Source: Bufo bufo
Taxonomy: Eukaryota > Chordata > Amphibia > Anura > Bufonidae
Assembly: GCF_905171765.1 (NCBI RefSeq)
Contig: NC_053392.1
Location: 445,002,837 to 445,066,836 of the forward strand
Length of the DNA: 64,000 nucleotides
Direction: 5' to 3'
Shown here: positions 20,381 to 30,922 of the stretch, in pieces
How positions within the stretch are numbered: the stretch's first letter is position 1
Layout: every line of letters begins with the position of its first letter
Translations under genes and position numbers: made by a program
Notes under the pieces: model-generated
The model's input: the letters and a program-made list of their open reading frames with translations, nothing else
Told to the model about the DNA's origin: nothing
Database searches by the model: none

Positions 20381-20605
20381 ATTGATCACCCCCTGTAAGG
20401 CTCCATTCAGACGTCCGTATGTGTTTTGCGGATCCGATCCATGTATCAGTGGATCCGTAAAAAAACATACGGACGTCTGAATGGAGCCTTACAAGGGGGT
20501 GATCAATGACAGGGGGGTGATCAGGGAGTCTATATGGGGTGATCAGGGGTGATCAGGGGTCAATAAGGGGTTAATATGTGACAGGGGGGGTGTAGTGTAG
20601 TGGTG
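20381..20605. repeat. GATCACCCCC array, right part
   Basis: Continuation of 17027-18217 after the hAT insertion, with the same palindromic unit around GGATCCGATCCATGTATC, then GGGGTGATCAGGGGTGATCA, GGGGTTAATATGTGACAGG and TGTAGTGTAGTGG. It stops at about 20605 where L1 coding sequence begins. Confidence 0.8.
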
Positions 20606-20609
20606 TTTG

Positions 20610-21116
20610 ATTCAGTTTTTTCAGCAATCTGGCAGAGAAGGAGGATTGTTTGGAGGAAGTGTCAGTAAGAGGTTGCAATGCAATATTGAGATCTCCCGCC
20701 AAGACAAGAGTGCCTTCCTGAGTATTTTCTACTAAGGATAGGACAGACAGCAACCAGGGTATTTGGTCAGAGTTAGGGGCATATAAATTCACAAAAGTAT
20801 ACATCTTCTGACATATATGACCCTTTAGGAAAAGGTATATCCCCTCAGGATCCTGGGTATGGGAGGCGTATGAGAAAGAAACATCCCTTCTAAAGCCAAT
20901 GCTCACTCCCCTTGAGGCAGCACCGTCTGCCCCGCAATGATACCAATTTGGGAATCTAGAGAAGGAGAGGTCTGGGTATCTACCGTGATTGTAATGAGTC
21001 TCCTGAAGAAAGAGTACTGAGCACTTTTCCTTCCGCAGAAGGGAGAAGATTTGGGATCTTTTAGATGGAGATCTGAGGCCCTTTACATTGTAAGTGACTA
21101 AATTTAGATCAGCCAT
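20610..21116 (-). pseudogene. L1 ORF2 endonuclease domain, truncated
   Basis: The apurinic-like endonuclease nicks target DNA for LINE insertion. ATG at 21116 gives MADLNLVTYNVKGLRSP, a typical L1 ORF2 start with the catalytic Asn in YNVKGL. FLQETHY follows (the QETH Glu is a metal ligand), then GAASRGVSIGF, FVNLYAPN and LAGDLNIALQPLTDTSS. In that last motif the usual GDFN is GDLN. The frame matches L1 down to about 20610, then runs into unrelated repeat and stops at 20571. RT and all later domains are missing, so it cannot retrotranspose. Confidence 0.88.
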
Positions 21117-21640
21117 ATTGGTTTGAATAGGATTGGGGTAGGGTAGTCAGACCATTATCCTGCATACATGGTGAGCCAGGTATCAAACTGAACAGTTTGG
21201 CAGCCCCAAGGAGAGCAAGCATACGTCTCACAAACATAGGATGTTTAAAAGAGTGATGTCTCAATGTGTCATGACTGGAGAGAAAGGGAAGGAAAATACA
21301 ACCATAAACATAATAATGAACGTAGCTATGGTGAAACAGTGATACGGTGAGAATTTTCTGTTGGAACAATGTAAAGCATAAAGGCTTATTCATGGGAGGG
21401 GGTAATGTGGGTAAACCCAGGTATTAGGTCTTGCTAGTGGACGGGACATAAGAAGATAGAAGACAATTACTTCAGATAAGATATAAAGATGTGGAGAAGA
21501 CAAAAAACTTGCTGTAGGAAAAGATCCCTCAGGGGAGGGGGAGAGTCCAGAAATGAAAGGAATGGAAGGATACAGAGGAAAAAGAACATATAAGATACTT
21601 TCTGAGATTTTCAGAATGTCCTGAGCTGGATCTCAGTGAT

Positions 21641-22148
21641 TCAAGTAATCCTCCTGGGCGTCAGAAATCCACTCCTACGTCTGAATCGCTGAAGTTTAGG
21701 CGCGGGTGACTTCTCCAATGGGTTGACTTTCGGAAGATCAGGCAGTGAAGTGATGTCGGATACGGTTTCCCAATTGGCAATGTCCAGAGGAGAAATATCC
21801 ATAGTGGTGAAAGCTGCTTGAAGGTACGCGTAGGAAGAGATCTTGATGAATTTTCCAGCATGTGAAAATGTAAGGCCAAACGTAAAAGTCCATCTGTATG
21901 GGATGCGATTATGGCAGAGATATTCTGTAAGAGGTTTGAGAATTCTTCTCTTCTCTGTCACTCTCATCCTCTCAAGCGCCTTCTTCTGTCTCGGCGGGAG
22001 TGCGTTCATCCACCGGCACCATCTTAGATTCTCTGATCACAGCCATGCTGGCTTGTTTTTTCAAATATTTCGCCATCCCTGCTCCAGGATTGTGGCATTT
22101 GGGCACCGTACCGGTGTCAGTGGGCTTCTGTCCTCCGATCTTAACCAT
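21641..22148 (-). pseudogene. L1 ORF1 fragments
   Basis: ORF1 protein is the RNA-binding chaperone of LINE particles. An N-terminal piece starts at ATG 22148 (MVKIGGQKPTDTGTVPKC) and runs to about 21975. In another frame, 22009-21641 gives the C-terminal RNA-binding part: IPYRWTFTFGLTF and FIKISSYAYLQAAF resemble the L1 ORF1 C-terminal domain. The middle, including the coiled coil, is deleted and the two parts are out of frame. The assignment of the N-terminal piece is weaker than that of the C-terminal one. Confidence 0.65.
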
Positions 22149-22237
22149 TTTGAAGGTTGTCAGCCTATGTGTTCCTAATTTTGAAAGCAATTTGTTGTCT
22201 GTGAAGAAACTCACGTGACAGGGCAATGAAGTCATAT

Positions 22238-23640
22238 TTAAGGCTCCTTGCAGACGAGCGTGAGCGTAATAGGTCCGTATGCATTGTGGATGCGTCCAGT
22301 GAAAAATGTGCGATTTTGCAAGCAAGATCATTCAGTTTTGCCTGCGATCGTGTTCAGTTTTTATCACATGGGTGCAATGCGATTTAATGCGATTTGCACA
22401 CGAGTGATAAAAATCTGAAGATTAGTGATGAGCGGGAGGTGACATATTCGATTTTGCGATATTTCGCGAATATTCGATTGAATATTCGTCTTATATTCGT
22501 CTAAATCGAATATTCATCATTATTCTATTTATCGCGAATAATATGCGATTTAATTATTCGCTTATTGCAAATTTTCTTTTAACTGTATAAGGCAACTTTC
22601 CTATGGCTATGGCTAGGCTATTATGTGTATTCTACGAATATTCTCTATATTGCTATAACTTAATTTTTTAGAATATTCGTAATATTTTTTTTTTCTCTAC
22701 ATTTTTTTGCCTCTTCTGAACTTCAGTTTTGGAAAAAATGTACACTATTAAAAAAATATATACTATAGCACTATATTAGCTAAATTACAGTCTATATGTG
22801 TATTTTTCGAATATTCGCTATATTGCTATAACTTAGTTTTTTAGAATATTCGTAATATTCTAAAAGACAAAAATATAGCAATATAGCGAATATATTCGTT
22901 ATTTAGAATATTCATCTTTTTTTCCCCCAATGTGTACTGTTATTCCACTTTGGCATACTGCTTCCCGACAAGCATCACCGTCACCATGGGAACGCCTGTG
23001 GGTTAGAATATACAATCGGATCTGAGTTTTCACGATCTCAGGGAAAATCAGATCCGATGGTATTTTCTAACCCACAGGCGTTCCCATGGGACGCTTGTCG
23101 GGGAGGAGTATGCGAACAACTGTACAGATAGGAAAAATTAATGTGAAAATTCTAAATAACGAATATATTCACTATATTGGTATATATTTGTTTTTTAGAA
23201 TATTGGTCATTTTATTTTCCATATAAACATGATTCCTCCCTGCTTAAGTTGCTTGTGGGCCAATGACTTATTGACCCACAAGAAAAAAGCAGGGAGGAAT
23301 CATGTTTTCAGATGTTAAAAAATGACGAATATTCGATATAACGAATATATAGCACTATAATCGTAATATTCACGAATTTACGAAGTTGCGATATTCGCGA
23401 TTAATATTCGCTATTCGAATATTCGAGCTCAACACTACTGAAGATATACAAACAACATCTCTTAGCAACCATCCATGAAAAACGCATCACATCTGCACTT
23501 GCTTGCAGATGCAATGCGATTTTCACACAGCCCCATTCACTTCTATGAGGCAGCGTTGTGTGAAAATCGCAGAATATAGAACATGCTGCGATTTTCACGC
23601 AACGCACAAGTGATGCTTGAAAACCAACGCTCATCTAAAC
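22238..23640. mobile_element. Non-autonomous element, host of a nested hAT MITE
   Basis: Left part 22238-22422 (AAGGCTCCTTGCAGACGAGC, CGATCGTGTTCAGTTTTTAT) and right part 23438-23640 (GCAACCATCCATGAAAAACG, GCGATTTTCACGCAACGCAC) read as one unit if the nested element 22423-23437 and one target duplication are removed. Both parts are rich in GCGATTTT/AAAATCGC motifs. No coding capacity. The family is unnamed by me and the outer boundaries are approximate. Confidence 0.5.
22423..23437. mobile_element. hAT-type palindromic MITE
   Basis: 1015 bp with ends TAGTGATGAGCGGG and, inverted, CGAGCTCAACACTA, flanked by the exact 8-bp duplication CTGAAGAT (22415-22422 and 23438-23445). The interior is AT-rich with many GAATATTCG motifs. 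It includes a nearly perfect hairpin at about 22965-23100 (CATGGGAACGCCTGTGGGTT and its complement) and another at 23222-23310 around CATGATTCCTCCCTGC. It has no gene. Confidence 0.9.
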
Positions 23641-23643
23641 ATA

Positions 23644-24182
23644 CAGTGCCTTGCAAAAGTATTCACCCCCCTTGACTTTTTTTCGTATTTTAGTGCCTCA
23701 CAACCTGGAATTAACATGGATTGTTTGAGGATTGGCATCATTTAATTTACAGAACATGCCCACAACTTTGAAGATGTTTTTTTATTGCGAAGCAAACAAC
23801 AAATAGGACAAAATAACAGAAAAAGTCAATGTGCATAACTATTCACCCCCCTAAAGTCAATACTTTGTAGAGCCACCTTTTGCAGCAATCACAGCTCTAA
23901 GTCGCTTTGGATAAGTCTCTATGAGCTTGCCACATCTTTACCACTGGGATTTTTGCCCATTCCTCCTTGCAAAATTGCTCCAGCTGCTTCAAGTTGGATG
24001 GTTTACGCTTGTGAACAGCAATCTTTAAGTATGACCACTGATTTTCTATTGTAATAAGATCTGGGCTTTGATTAGGCCATACCAACACATTTACATGTTT
24101 CCCTTTAAACCAATCAAGTGTTGCTTTAGCAGTGTGTTTGGGGTATTGTCCTGCTGGAAGGTGAACCTCCGTCCTAGCCTCA
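23644..24182 (-). mobile_element. Tc1 element remnant, truncated
   Basis: Begins CAGTGCCTTGCAAAAGTATT after a TA at 23642-23643, the terminus of the same Tc1 family as 27178-28710. It encodes, on the minus strand, only the end of a transposase: NQSPD and IENQWSYLK around the third catalytic Glu, then [20 protein letters not shown]. It breaks off at about 24182, where a non-autonomous repeat begins. The other terminus and the N-terminal two thirds are absent. Confidence 0.88.
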
Positions 24183-26220
24183 AAAATTGGAAAAATTAGC
24201 AAATTTCCAAGTTTCAATTTCTCTACTTCTATAATACATAGTAATACCTATAAAAATAGTTATTACTTTATATTCCCCATATGTCTACTTCATGTTTGGA
24301 TCATTTTGGGAATGACATTTTATTTTTAGGGGATGTTACAAGGCTTAGAAGTTTAGAAGCAAATCTTTTCAAAAACCCACTTTAAGGACCAGTTCAGGTC
24401 TGAAGTCACTTTGTGAGGCTTACATAATAGAAACCACCCAAAAAAGACCCCATTATAGAAACTACACCCCTCAAGGTATTCAAAACTGATTTTACAAACT
24501 TTGTTCACTCTTTAGGTGTTCCACAAGAATTAATGGAAAATAGAGATACAATTTAAAAATTTCACTTTTTGGGCAGATTTTCCATTTTAAGATTTTTTTT
24601 CCAGTTACAAAGCACAGGTTAACAGACAAACAAAACTCAATATTTATGGCTCTGATTCTGTAGTTTACAGAAACACCCCATGTGTGGTCGTAAACCGCTG
24701 TACGGGCACACGGCAGGGCGCAGAAGGAAAGTAATGCCATACGGTTTTTGGAAGGACTGTTTTTTTGACACCATGTCCCATTTGAAGCCCCCCTGATGCA
24801 GTACTAGAGAAGAAACTCCAAAAAAAGTGACCCCATTTTAGAAACTATGGGATAGGGTGGCAGTTTTGTTGGTACTATTTTAGGGTACATATGATTTTTG
24901 GTTGGTATATTACACTTTTTGTGATTCAAGGTAACTAGAAATAGCTGTTTTGGCACCGTTTTTATTTTTTGTTATTTACAACATTCATCTGACAGGTTAG
25001 ATCATGTGGTATTTTTATAGACCAGGTTGTCACGAATGTGGCGATACCTAATATGTATACTTTTATTTTTTATTTATGTAAGTTTTACACAATGATTTCA
25101 TTTTTGAAACAAAAAAAATCATGTTTTAATGTTTCCATAGTCTGAGAGCCATAGTTTTTAAAGTTTTTTGGCAATTATCTTGGGTAGGGTAGGATTTTTG
25201 TGGGATGAGATGACGGTTTTATTGGCACTATTTTGGGGTGCATATGAGTTTTTGATCGCTTGCTATTACACTTTTGACAAAAAGTGACAAAAAACGGTTT
25301 ATTTAGCACAGTTTATATTTTTTACGGTGTTCATCTGAGGGGTTAGGTCATGTGATATTTTTATAGAGCTAGTCCATACAGAAGTGGCGATACCTAATAT
25401 GTATACTTTTTTTTTTATTTATGTAAGTTTTACACAATAACAGCTTTTTTAAAACCAAAAAAAATGATGTTTAAGTTTCTCCATATTCTGAGCCATAGTT
25501 TTTTTTATTTTTTGGGCGATTGTCTCAGGTAGGTGCTAATTTTTTGCGGGATGAGGTTACGGTTAGATTGGTACTATTTTGGTGGGCTTTTTGATTGCTT
25601 GCTGTTGTCCTTTTTGTGATGTAAGGTGACAAAAAAATGGTTTATTTAGCACAGTTAGAATTTTTTTATTTTTTTTGCGGTGTTCATCCGAGGGGTTAGG
25701 TCATGTGATATGTTTATAGAGCCGGTCAATACGGACGCGGTGATACCTAATATGTGAACTTTTTTTTCTCCTATTTTTTACAAATTATTTTTTACTTTAT
25801 TTGGAGAGAATGAAGTTTTTGTTTATTTTTACTTGAAACTTTTAATTTTTTGGGGGGAAAACTTTATTTTTTCAACTTTTTTTTAACTTTATTTTTTGTC
25901 CCACTTTGGGACTTCAACTTTTGGGGGTCTAATCTCCTTTACAATGCATTCCAATACTTCTGTATTGGAATGCATTGGCTGTATGAGTAATACAGTGTGT
26001 ATTACTCATACAGCTTCCGGCCTGTTAGATCCAGGGGGCTGGATCTCACAGGCTCATCACAGGAAGGCAGCGCCGATGCCTAAGGAAGGCATTGCGCTGC
26101 CTTCCATGCCATCGGGTCCCCCCTAAAGCCCCACGGGGACCTTATGGCACCGCCGCAACCTGTAAAAGCCACAAACCGCAGGTCTGAATTGACCTGTGGT
26201 TTTGCGGTGATCGCCGACAT
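24183..26220. mobile_element. Long non-autonomous repeat with about 300-bp internal repeats
   Basis: No coding capacity. Three diverged tandem segments start near 24850, 25190 and 25530, each with TTTGGTGCATATGA-like, GTGATATTTTTATAGAGC, GCGATACCTAATATGTATAC and ATTTATGTAAGTTTTACACA. The end part has a hairpin at 25940-26010 (CCAATACTTCTGTATTGG; GTATGAGTAATACAGTGTGT with its complement) and a GC-rich tail. It looks like a large DNA-transposon derivative, but I see no clear termini, so the boundaries are approximate. Confidence 0.55.
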
Positions 26221-26274
26221 GGGAGGGTCAACTACATTATGCGACAACTACATTATGCGATTGTTTAGAGACAG

Positions 26275-26493
26275 TGTTATGTTGTTAATAATGTACTGCT
26301 AAAAAGAAAAGACAGAAAGGGGCAGGAACTGCACATTTATAGAGAGCTGAGAGAGAAGAAAGCCAGAAGCAGATATACTGAGATTCTCATCTTACTGAAA
26401 GTTATAATCATATGTTATGCTCTTATTTATGAGTAAAACCCTGTTGTTTCTTATGCTATGTCTGATGAAGAACTGATTAATCCACTGCCAACA
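26275..26493 (+). repeat. Probable solo LTR of the copia element
   Basis: Matches the LTR at 13847-13993 (AGAGAGCTGAGAGAGAAGAA, TAATCCACTGCC). It could run from TGTTATGTTG to CTGCCAACA, giving TG...CA ends. No gag follows and the bases outside do not form a clear target duplication. Confidence 0.45.
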
Positions 26494-26788
26494 GACCCCA
26501 CCTAACCAGCCAAACCCCATACCAGCAAAAGCCCTTATTTAAAGGTGCCGGGCAGCCATTAACAATGAAGACTGACTCTACAGTGCGGTCTTCCTTTTTA
26601 AATAAAAGGCAGTTGTGGGCTAATTGGCATGGCCGCAAACCCGCCCACAGCATAGCAACTCCAGGCAGAGTGGCTTGGATATAACTGACTTATAGCAATT
26701 TGGGACAAATTACTTCGTAACAAATCAAATTTCTTGGCAAACTTTGGCGAAGCTACAGAATCAAATTTTCAAAACTTCTCTCAACTCT
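26494..26788. other. Unassigned sequence ending in a hAT-like terminus
   Basis: 26494-26690 shows nothing I recognise. 26690-26788 ends ...AAAACTTCTCTCAACTCTAG, the complement of a TAGAGTTGAG hAT-type terminus, with AAATCAAATTTCTTGGCAAA before it. Confidence 0.4.
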
Positions 26789-27050
26789 AGTAATAATGTT
26801 TACATTGCCTATCCCTGGCAATAAAAGTGCAGAGGTCATGACAGTTGCAGAGAGAGCAGAGCCTCTAGGCGTAATGACAACACCCCCATTGCTCCTAGAG
26901 GCTCATTTGCATATATTAAAACATAATTTTACTGAGCAATGCGGGCACATATTTACATGGAACTAACACAGATGCCTTCAGCTGCCAATCACGCATGGAA
27001 CAGGTCAGCCAGTTTCCTAGGTACAAATTTGCTGACGTATGCCATTTAAA
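26789..27050 (-). repeat. Dispersed repeat, inverted copy of 13207-13473
   Basis: Complement carries the same blocks as 13207-13473 (GAGCCTCTAGGAGCAATG, CAGCTGAAGGCATCTGTGTT) and the same adjoining hAT-like terminus. It gives an inverted pair about 13 kb apart. Confidence 0.65.
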
Positions 27051-27177
27051 ATGGTTGCCAGAAACCCATCCTAGAATGTGAGGACATCTGTTTTTTTTCC
27101 ACTTCAGAGCAGTCTAGGGGGAGGGGGAAGTGTAGCCTCACTACACATTACTCTCTGGCACTTGCATATCTCTTATA

Positions 27178-28710
27178 CAGTGCCTTGTAAAAGTATTCAC
27201 CCCACTTGACTTTTTTCGTATGTTGGCACCTCACAACCTGGAATTAACATGGATTGTTTGAGGATTTGCATCATTTAGGACGAAATAACAGGAAAAGTCA
27301 CTGTGCATAACTATTCACCCCCCTAAAGTCATTACTTTGTAGAGCCACCTTTTGCGGCAATCACAGCTCCAAGTCGCTTTGAGCTTGTCACATCTTACCA
27401 CTGGGATTTTTGCCCATTCCTCCTTGCAAAACTGCTCCAGCTCCTTCAAGTTGGATGGTTTGTGCTTTTGAACAGAAATCTTTAAGTCTAACCACAGATT
27501 TTCTATTAGATTGAGATCTGGGCTTTGACTAGGCCATTCCAACACATTTACATGTTTCCCCTTAAACCACTCAAGTGTTGCTTTAGCAGTGTGTTTGGGG
27601 TCATTGTCCTGCTGGAAGGTGAACCTCCGTCCTAGCCTCAATTCACGCACAGAGTGGTACAGGTTTTGCTCAAGAATATCCCTGTATTTAGCACCATCCA
27701 TCTTTCCCTCAACTCTGACCAGTTTTCCAGTCCTGGCTGCTGAAAAACATCTGCATGATGCAGCCACCACCATCTCTCACTGTGGGGATGGTGTTCTTTG
27801 GGTGATTTGATGTGTTGGGTTTGCGCCAGACATAGCTTTTTCTTTGATGTGCGAAAAGTTCAATTTTAGTCTTATCAGACCAGAGCACCCTCCTCCATAC
27901 AGTTTGGGAGTCTCCCACATGCCTTTGTGCAAACTCACAACATGCCTTTTTGTTTTTAGCTGAAAGTAATGGCTTTCTTCTGGCCACTCTGCCATAAAGC
28001 CCAACTCTATGGAGCGTATGGCTTATTGTCGTCCTATGTACAGATACTCCAGTCTCTGCTTTGGAACTCTGCAGCTCCCTAGAGTTACCTTAGGTCTCTG
28101 TGCTGCCTCTCTGATTAATGCCCTCCTTGCCCGGTCCGTGAGTTTTGGTGGGCGGCCGTATCTTTGTAGGTTTGCTATTGTGCCATGTTCTTTCCATTTG
28201 GTTATGATAGATTTGATGGTGCTCCTGGGGATCATCAAAGATTTGGATATTTTTTTTATACCCTAACCCTGACTTGTACTTCTCAACAACATTGTCCCTT
28301 GCTTGTTTGGAGAGTTCCTTGGTCTTCATGGCAGTGTTTGGTTAGTGATGCCTCTTGCTTAGGTGTTGCAGCCTCTAGGGCCATTCTAAAAAAGTGTGTA
28401 TATGTAATGACAGATCATGTGACTCTTATATTGCACATAGGTGGACTAATTAAGTGACTTCTAAAGGTAATTGGTTGCACCAGAGCTTTTTATGGGCTTC
28501 CTAACAAAGGTGACAAGCCAATTTTCTGTTTTCTATTTCTAAAGAATAGTTTTATTTATGTATTTTTCTCATTTCACTTCACCAACTTAGGCTATTGTGT
28601 TCTGATCCCTCACATAAAATTCAGATTAACTAAACATTGAACTTAGGCTGAAATGTAACAAAATATAAAAAAAAAGTCAAGAGGGGGGTGAATACTTTTG
28701 CAAGGCACTG
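27178..28710 (-). mobile_element. Tc1 DD34E transposon, full length but mutated
   Basis: 1533 bp between TA dinucleotides (27176-27177, 28711-28712), with ends CAGTGCCTTGTAAAAGTATT and, inverted, AATACTTTTGCAAGGCACTG. It encodes a broken transposase on the minus strand. It is the same family as the fragment at 23644-24182. Confidence 0.93.
27315..28329 (-). pseudogene. Tc1 transposase, DD34E, frameshifted
   Basis: Starts MKTKELSKQARDNVVEKY at 28329. N-terminal helix-turn-helix sequence continues to about 28090 with a frameshift near 28250. TKWKEHGTIANL and GRPPKLTDRARRALIRE are then readable in another frame (28238-28023). The middle, from about 28000 to 27709, contains [18 protein letters not shown]. 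The first catalytic Asp region ([12 protein letters not shown]) is present with Lys after Asp instead of Glu. The C-terminal third (27773-27315) keeps QQDNDPKH and SPDLNLIENLW with 34 residues between the Asp and the Glu. Several shifts separate these parts; no functional protein is possible. Confidence 0.9.
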
Positions 28711-28712
28711 TA

Positions 28713-29114
28713 TATATAAAAATGAATTTCTGTCTGGCTGTCAGTTCTTTATGCATGGCCAAACGACTAGATCAATCTGCACTAAATTTAGCACATAAGT
28801 ACATCGGGTGTCTGAGATTGTTTAAGATAGTGTTGAGCGAATCGAAGCATATGAAGTGGAATCTGATCCGAAGTTTAGTAAAATTTCGATTTGCCTGAAA
28901 GCCAAATTTCCTCAAACTTCTTGGTAACAAAAAGATTTTTCCTAAAATGGTGGCTGAAAATAAAAAAAATATAATCATTTCATCCACTTAAGGTGGAAAG
29001 GCAGTCTGCTGCAAGCATCATCACGCTGGCCATGCACAGGTCCTGTGGCAGGGTTTCTTTAATCAAATAACCCTGGATTAACCCCCTGAGGAACTGAAAA
29101 TGGGAGTCTCAGAT
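28713..29114. other. Unassigned; hAT-like terminus at 28828
   Basis: 28713-28827 (TATATAAAAATGAATTTCTG, GACTAGATCAATCTGCACTA) looks like a repeat but I cannot name it. At 28828 TAGTGTTGAGCGAATCGAAG resembles a hAT-type terminus. The rest has no gene. Confidence 0.4.
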
Positions 29115-29525
29115 GCCACTTGTATAGGCGTTTAATAGAACAGGTTCTGTAGACATCTATGTGGAATCAGCTGATAACAATATCTCAAGAACCATATGTC
29201 CTAGAGAGCTGAGACCTGAGGTCAAAAACTAGTGACGAGCAAAGTTTTAAAAAATTTGATTCAGCAGCTTCACCGAACTTCACAAGAAATTCAATTTGTT
29301 ACGAATTACTTCATCACAAATTGCTTTTCATTGTATGGAGCGGGCGCAATGACTGTGAACGGTGATGGCGATCAGTGTTAAAGGGAAGCTGTCACCGGGA
29401 TTTTGTGTATAGAGCTGAGGACATGGGTTGCTAGATGGCCACTAGCACATCCGCAATATCCAGTCCACATAGCTCTGTGTCCTTTTATTGTGTAAAAGAA
29501 AAAGATTTTATACATATGCAAATTA

Positions 29526-30922
29526 CCGTATTTTCGCCCCATAAGACGCACTTTTTCCCCCCAAAAAATGGGGTGGGGAATGCCCCTGCGTCTTATGGGG
29601 CGAATGCTGACATTTTAACATCGCAATCTGCGATGTACGGATTGTACGAGCAAGCGGGGGAGGGACTGGGAGGAGGAGCTGGGGGCCGGCAATAGCGGCG
29701 GGGCGGTGCAGTCACTGTACTATAGCCCTGCCGCTTCAGTGCTGCATAAATATAAAATGTCTTATTCAATTAAAAGTTATTACACATGCCCCCCAACTCC
29801 TAATAGTACCGTACATCCTAATAGCTTCTGTACAATGCCGGCAGGCAGGCCGGGCAGGCGGCAGCGTAACTCCCTGATGTCACGTGCCTGCGCCGCCTAC
29901 TTTTATGAATGAAGCAGGCGGCGCAGGCAAGTGACGTCAGTGAGTGACGCGCCGCCCGCCCGGCCTGCCTGACGGTATTGTACAGAAGCTATTAGGATGT
30001 ACGGTACTATTAGGAGTTCGGGGACAAGTGTAATTACTTTTAATTGAATAAGACATTTTATATTTGTATACTGGGGTGGCGGGGGGCGGGCGGCGGGGAT
30101 CTGTGGATAACACTGTGGAAGGCACAGTTAAGGGGTGGGGGTCTGTGGAAGGCACTGTTATGGGCTAGGGGGGGTCTGTGGATGGCACTGTTATGGGCTG
30201 GGGGGGGGTCTGTGAATGGCACATATATAACAGTGCCAGCCACAGATCCCCCCATAACAGTGTCCGTCATCCACAGATTCCCACATAACAGTGTCCGTCA
30301 TCCACAGATCCCCCCATAACAGTGTCCATCATCCACAGATCCCCCCATAACAGTGTCCGTCATCCACAGATCCCCCATAACAGTGTCCGTCATCCACATA
30401 TCCCTCCATAACAGTGTCCGTCATCCACAGATCCCCCCATAACAGTGTCCGTCATCCACAGATCCCCCCATAACAGTGTCTGTCATCCATAGATCCCCCC
30501 ATAACAGTGCCCGTCATTCACAGATCCCCCCATAACAGTGTCCGTCATTCACAGATCCCCCCATAACAGTGACCGTCATCCACAGATCCCCCTATAACAG
30601 TGTCCGTCATCCACAGATCCCCCCATAACAGTGTCCGTCATCCACAGATCCCCCCATAACAGTGTCCGTCATCCACAGATCACCCCCATAAGTGTCCGTC
30701 ATCCACAGATCCCCCATAACAGTGTCCGTCATCCACAGATCCCTCCATAACAGTGTCCGTCATCCACAGATCCCCAGTAATAGTGCCATCCACAGACCAC
30801 CATTAGTTCCAAACCCACCAAAAGCACACCTTTTGGTTAAAAATATTTTTTTTCTTATTTTCCTCCCCAAAAACCTAGGTGCGTCTTATAGGCCGGTGCG
30901 TCTTATTGGGCGAAAAATACGG
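29526..30922. mobile_element. TA-flanked MITE containing a minisatellite
   Basis: Ends CCGTATTTTCGCCCCATAAG and, inverted, CTTATTGGGCGAAAAATACGG, flanked by TA (29524-29525, 30923-30924). GC-rich arms around GGCAGGCCGGGCAGGCGG (29840-29960) form a hairpin. The second half is a 30-bp minisatellite. No gene. The right end recurs at about 33031 through the tandem duplication. Confidence 0.82.

Larger units (their letters stand above)
14652..20605 (+). mobile_element. Large TTAA-type non-autonomous element built of palindromes
   Basis: Starts at TTAA (14652-14655) followed by CCACCTCAGCTCCCCTAGC. It continues through a T-rich part, a region of long inverted repeats (15100-17020) and a GATCACCCCC palindrome array (17027-18217). 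It is interrupted by a hAT element and resumes at 20381. The right end is missing, since L1 sequence begins at about 20610. No transposase is present. The TTAA suggests piggyBac- or Kolobok-type mobilisation (inference). Open frames inside are chance. Confidence 0.7.
20610..22230 (-). mobile_element. L1-type LINE fragment, 3' part lost
   Basis: Minus-strand LINE remnant with an ORF1 piece (21641-22148), an inter-ORF spacer (21117-21640) and the start of ORF2 (endonuclease, 20610-21116). Reverse transcriptase is absent; the element stops inside the endonuclease at about 20610 against the TTAA repeat. Loss of the 3' part is unusual for a LINE copy and points to later deletion. Confidence 0.85.

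Noticed and set aside
29706..30319. Pro- and His-rich frames on both strands
   Set aside because: They translate MITE arms and the start of the 30-bp minisatellite.
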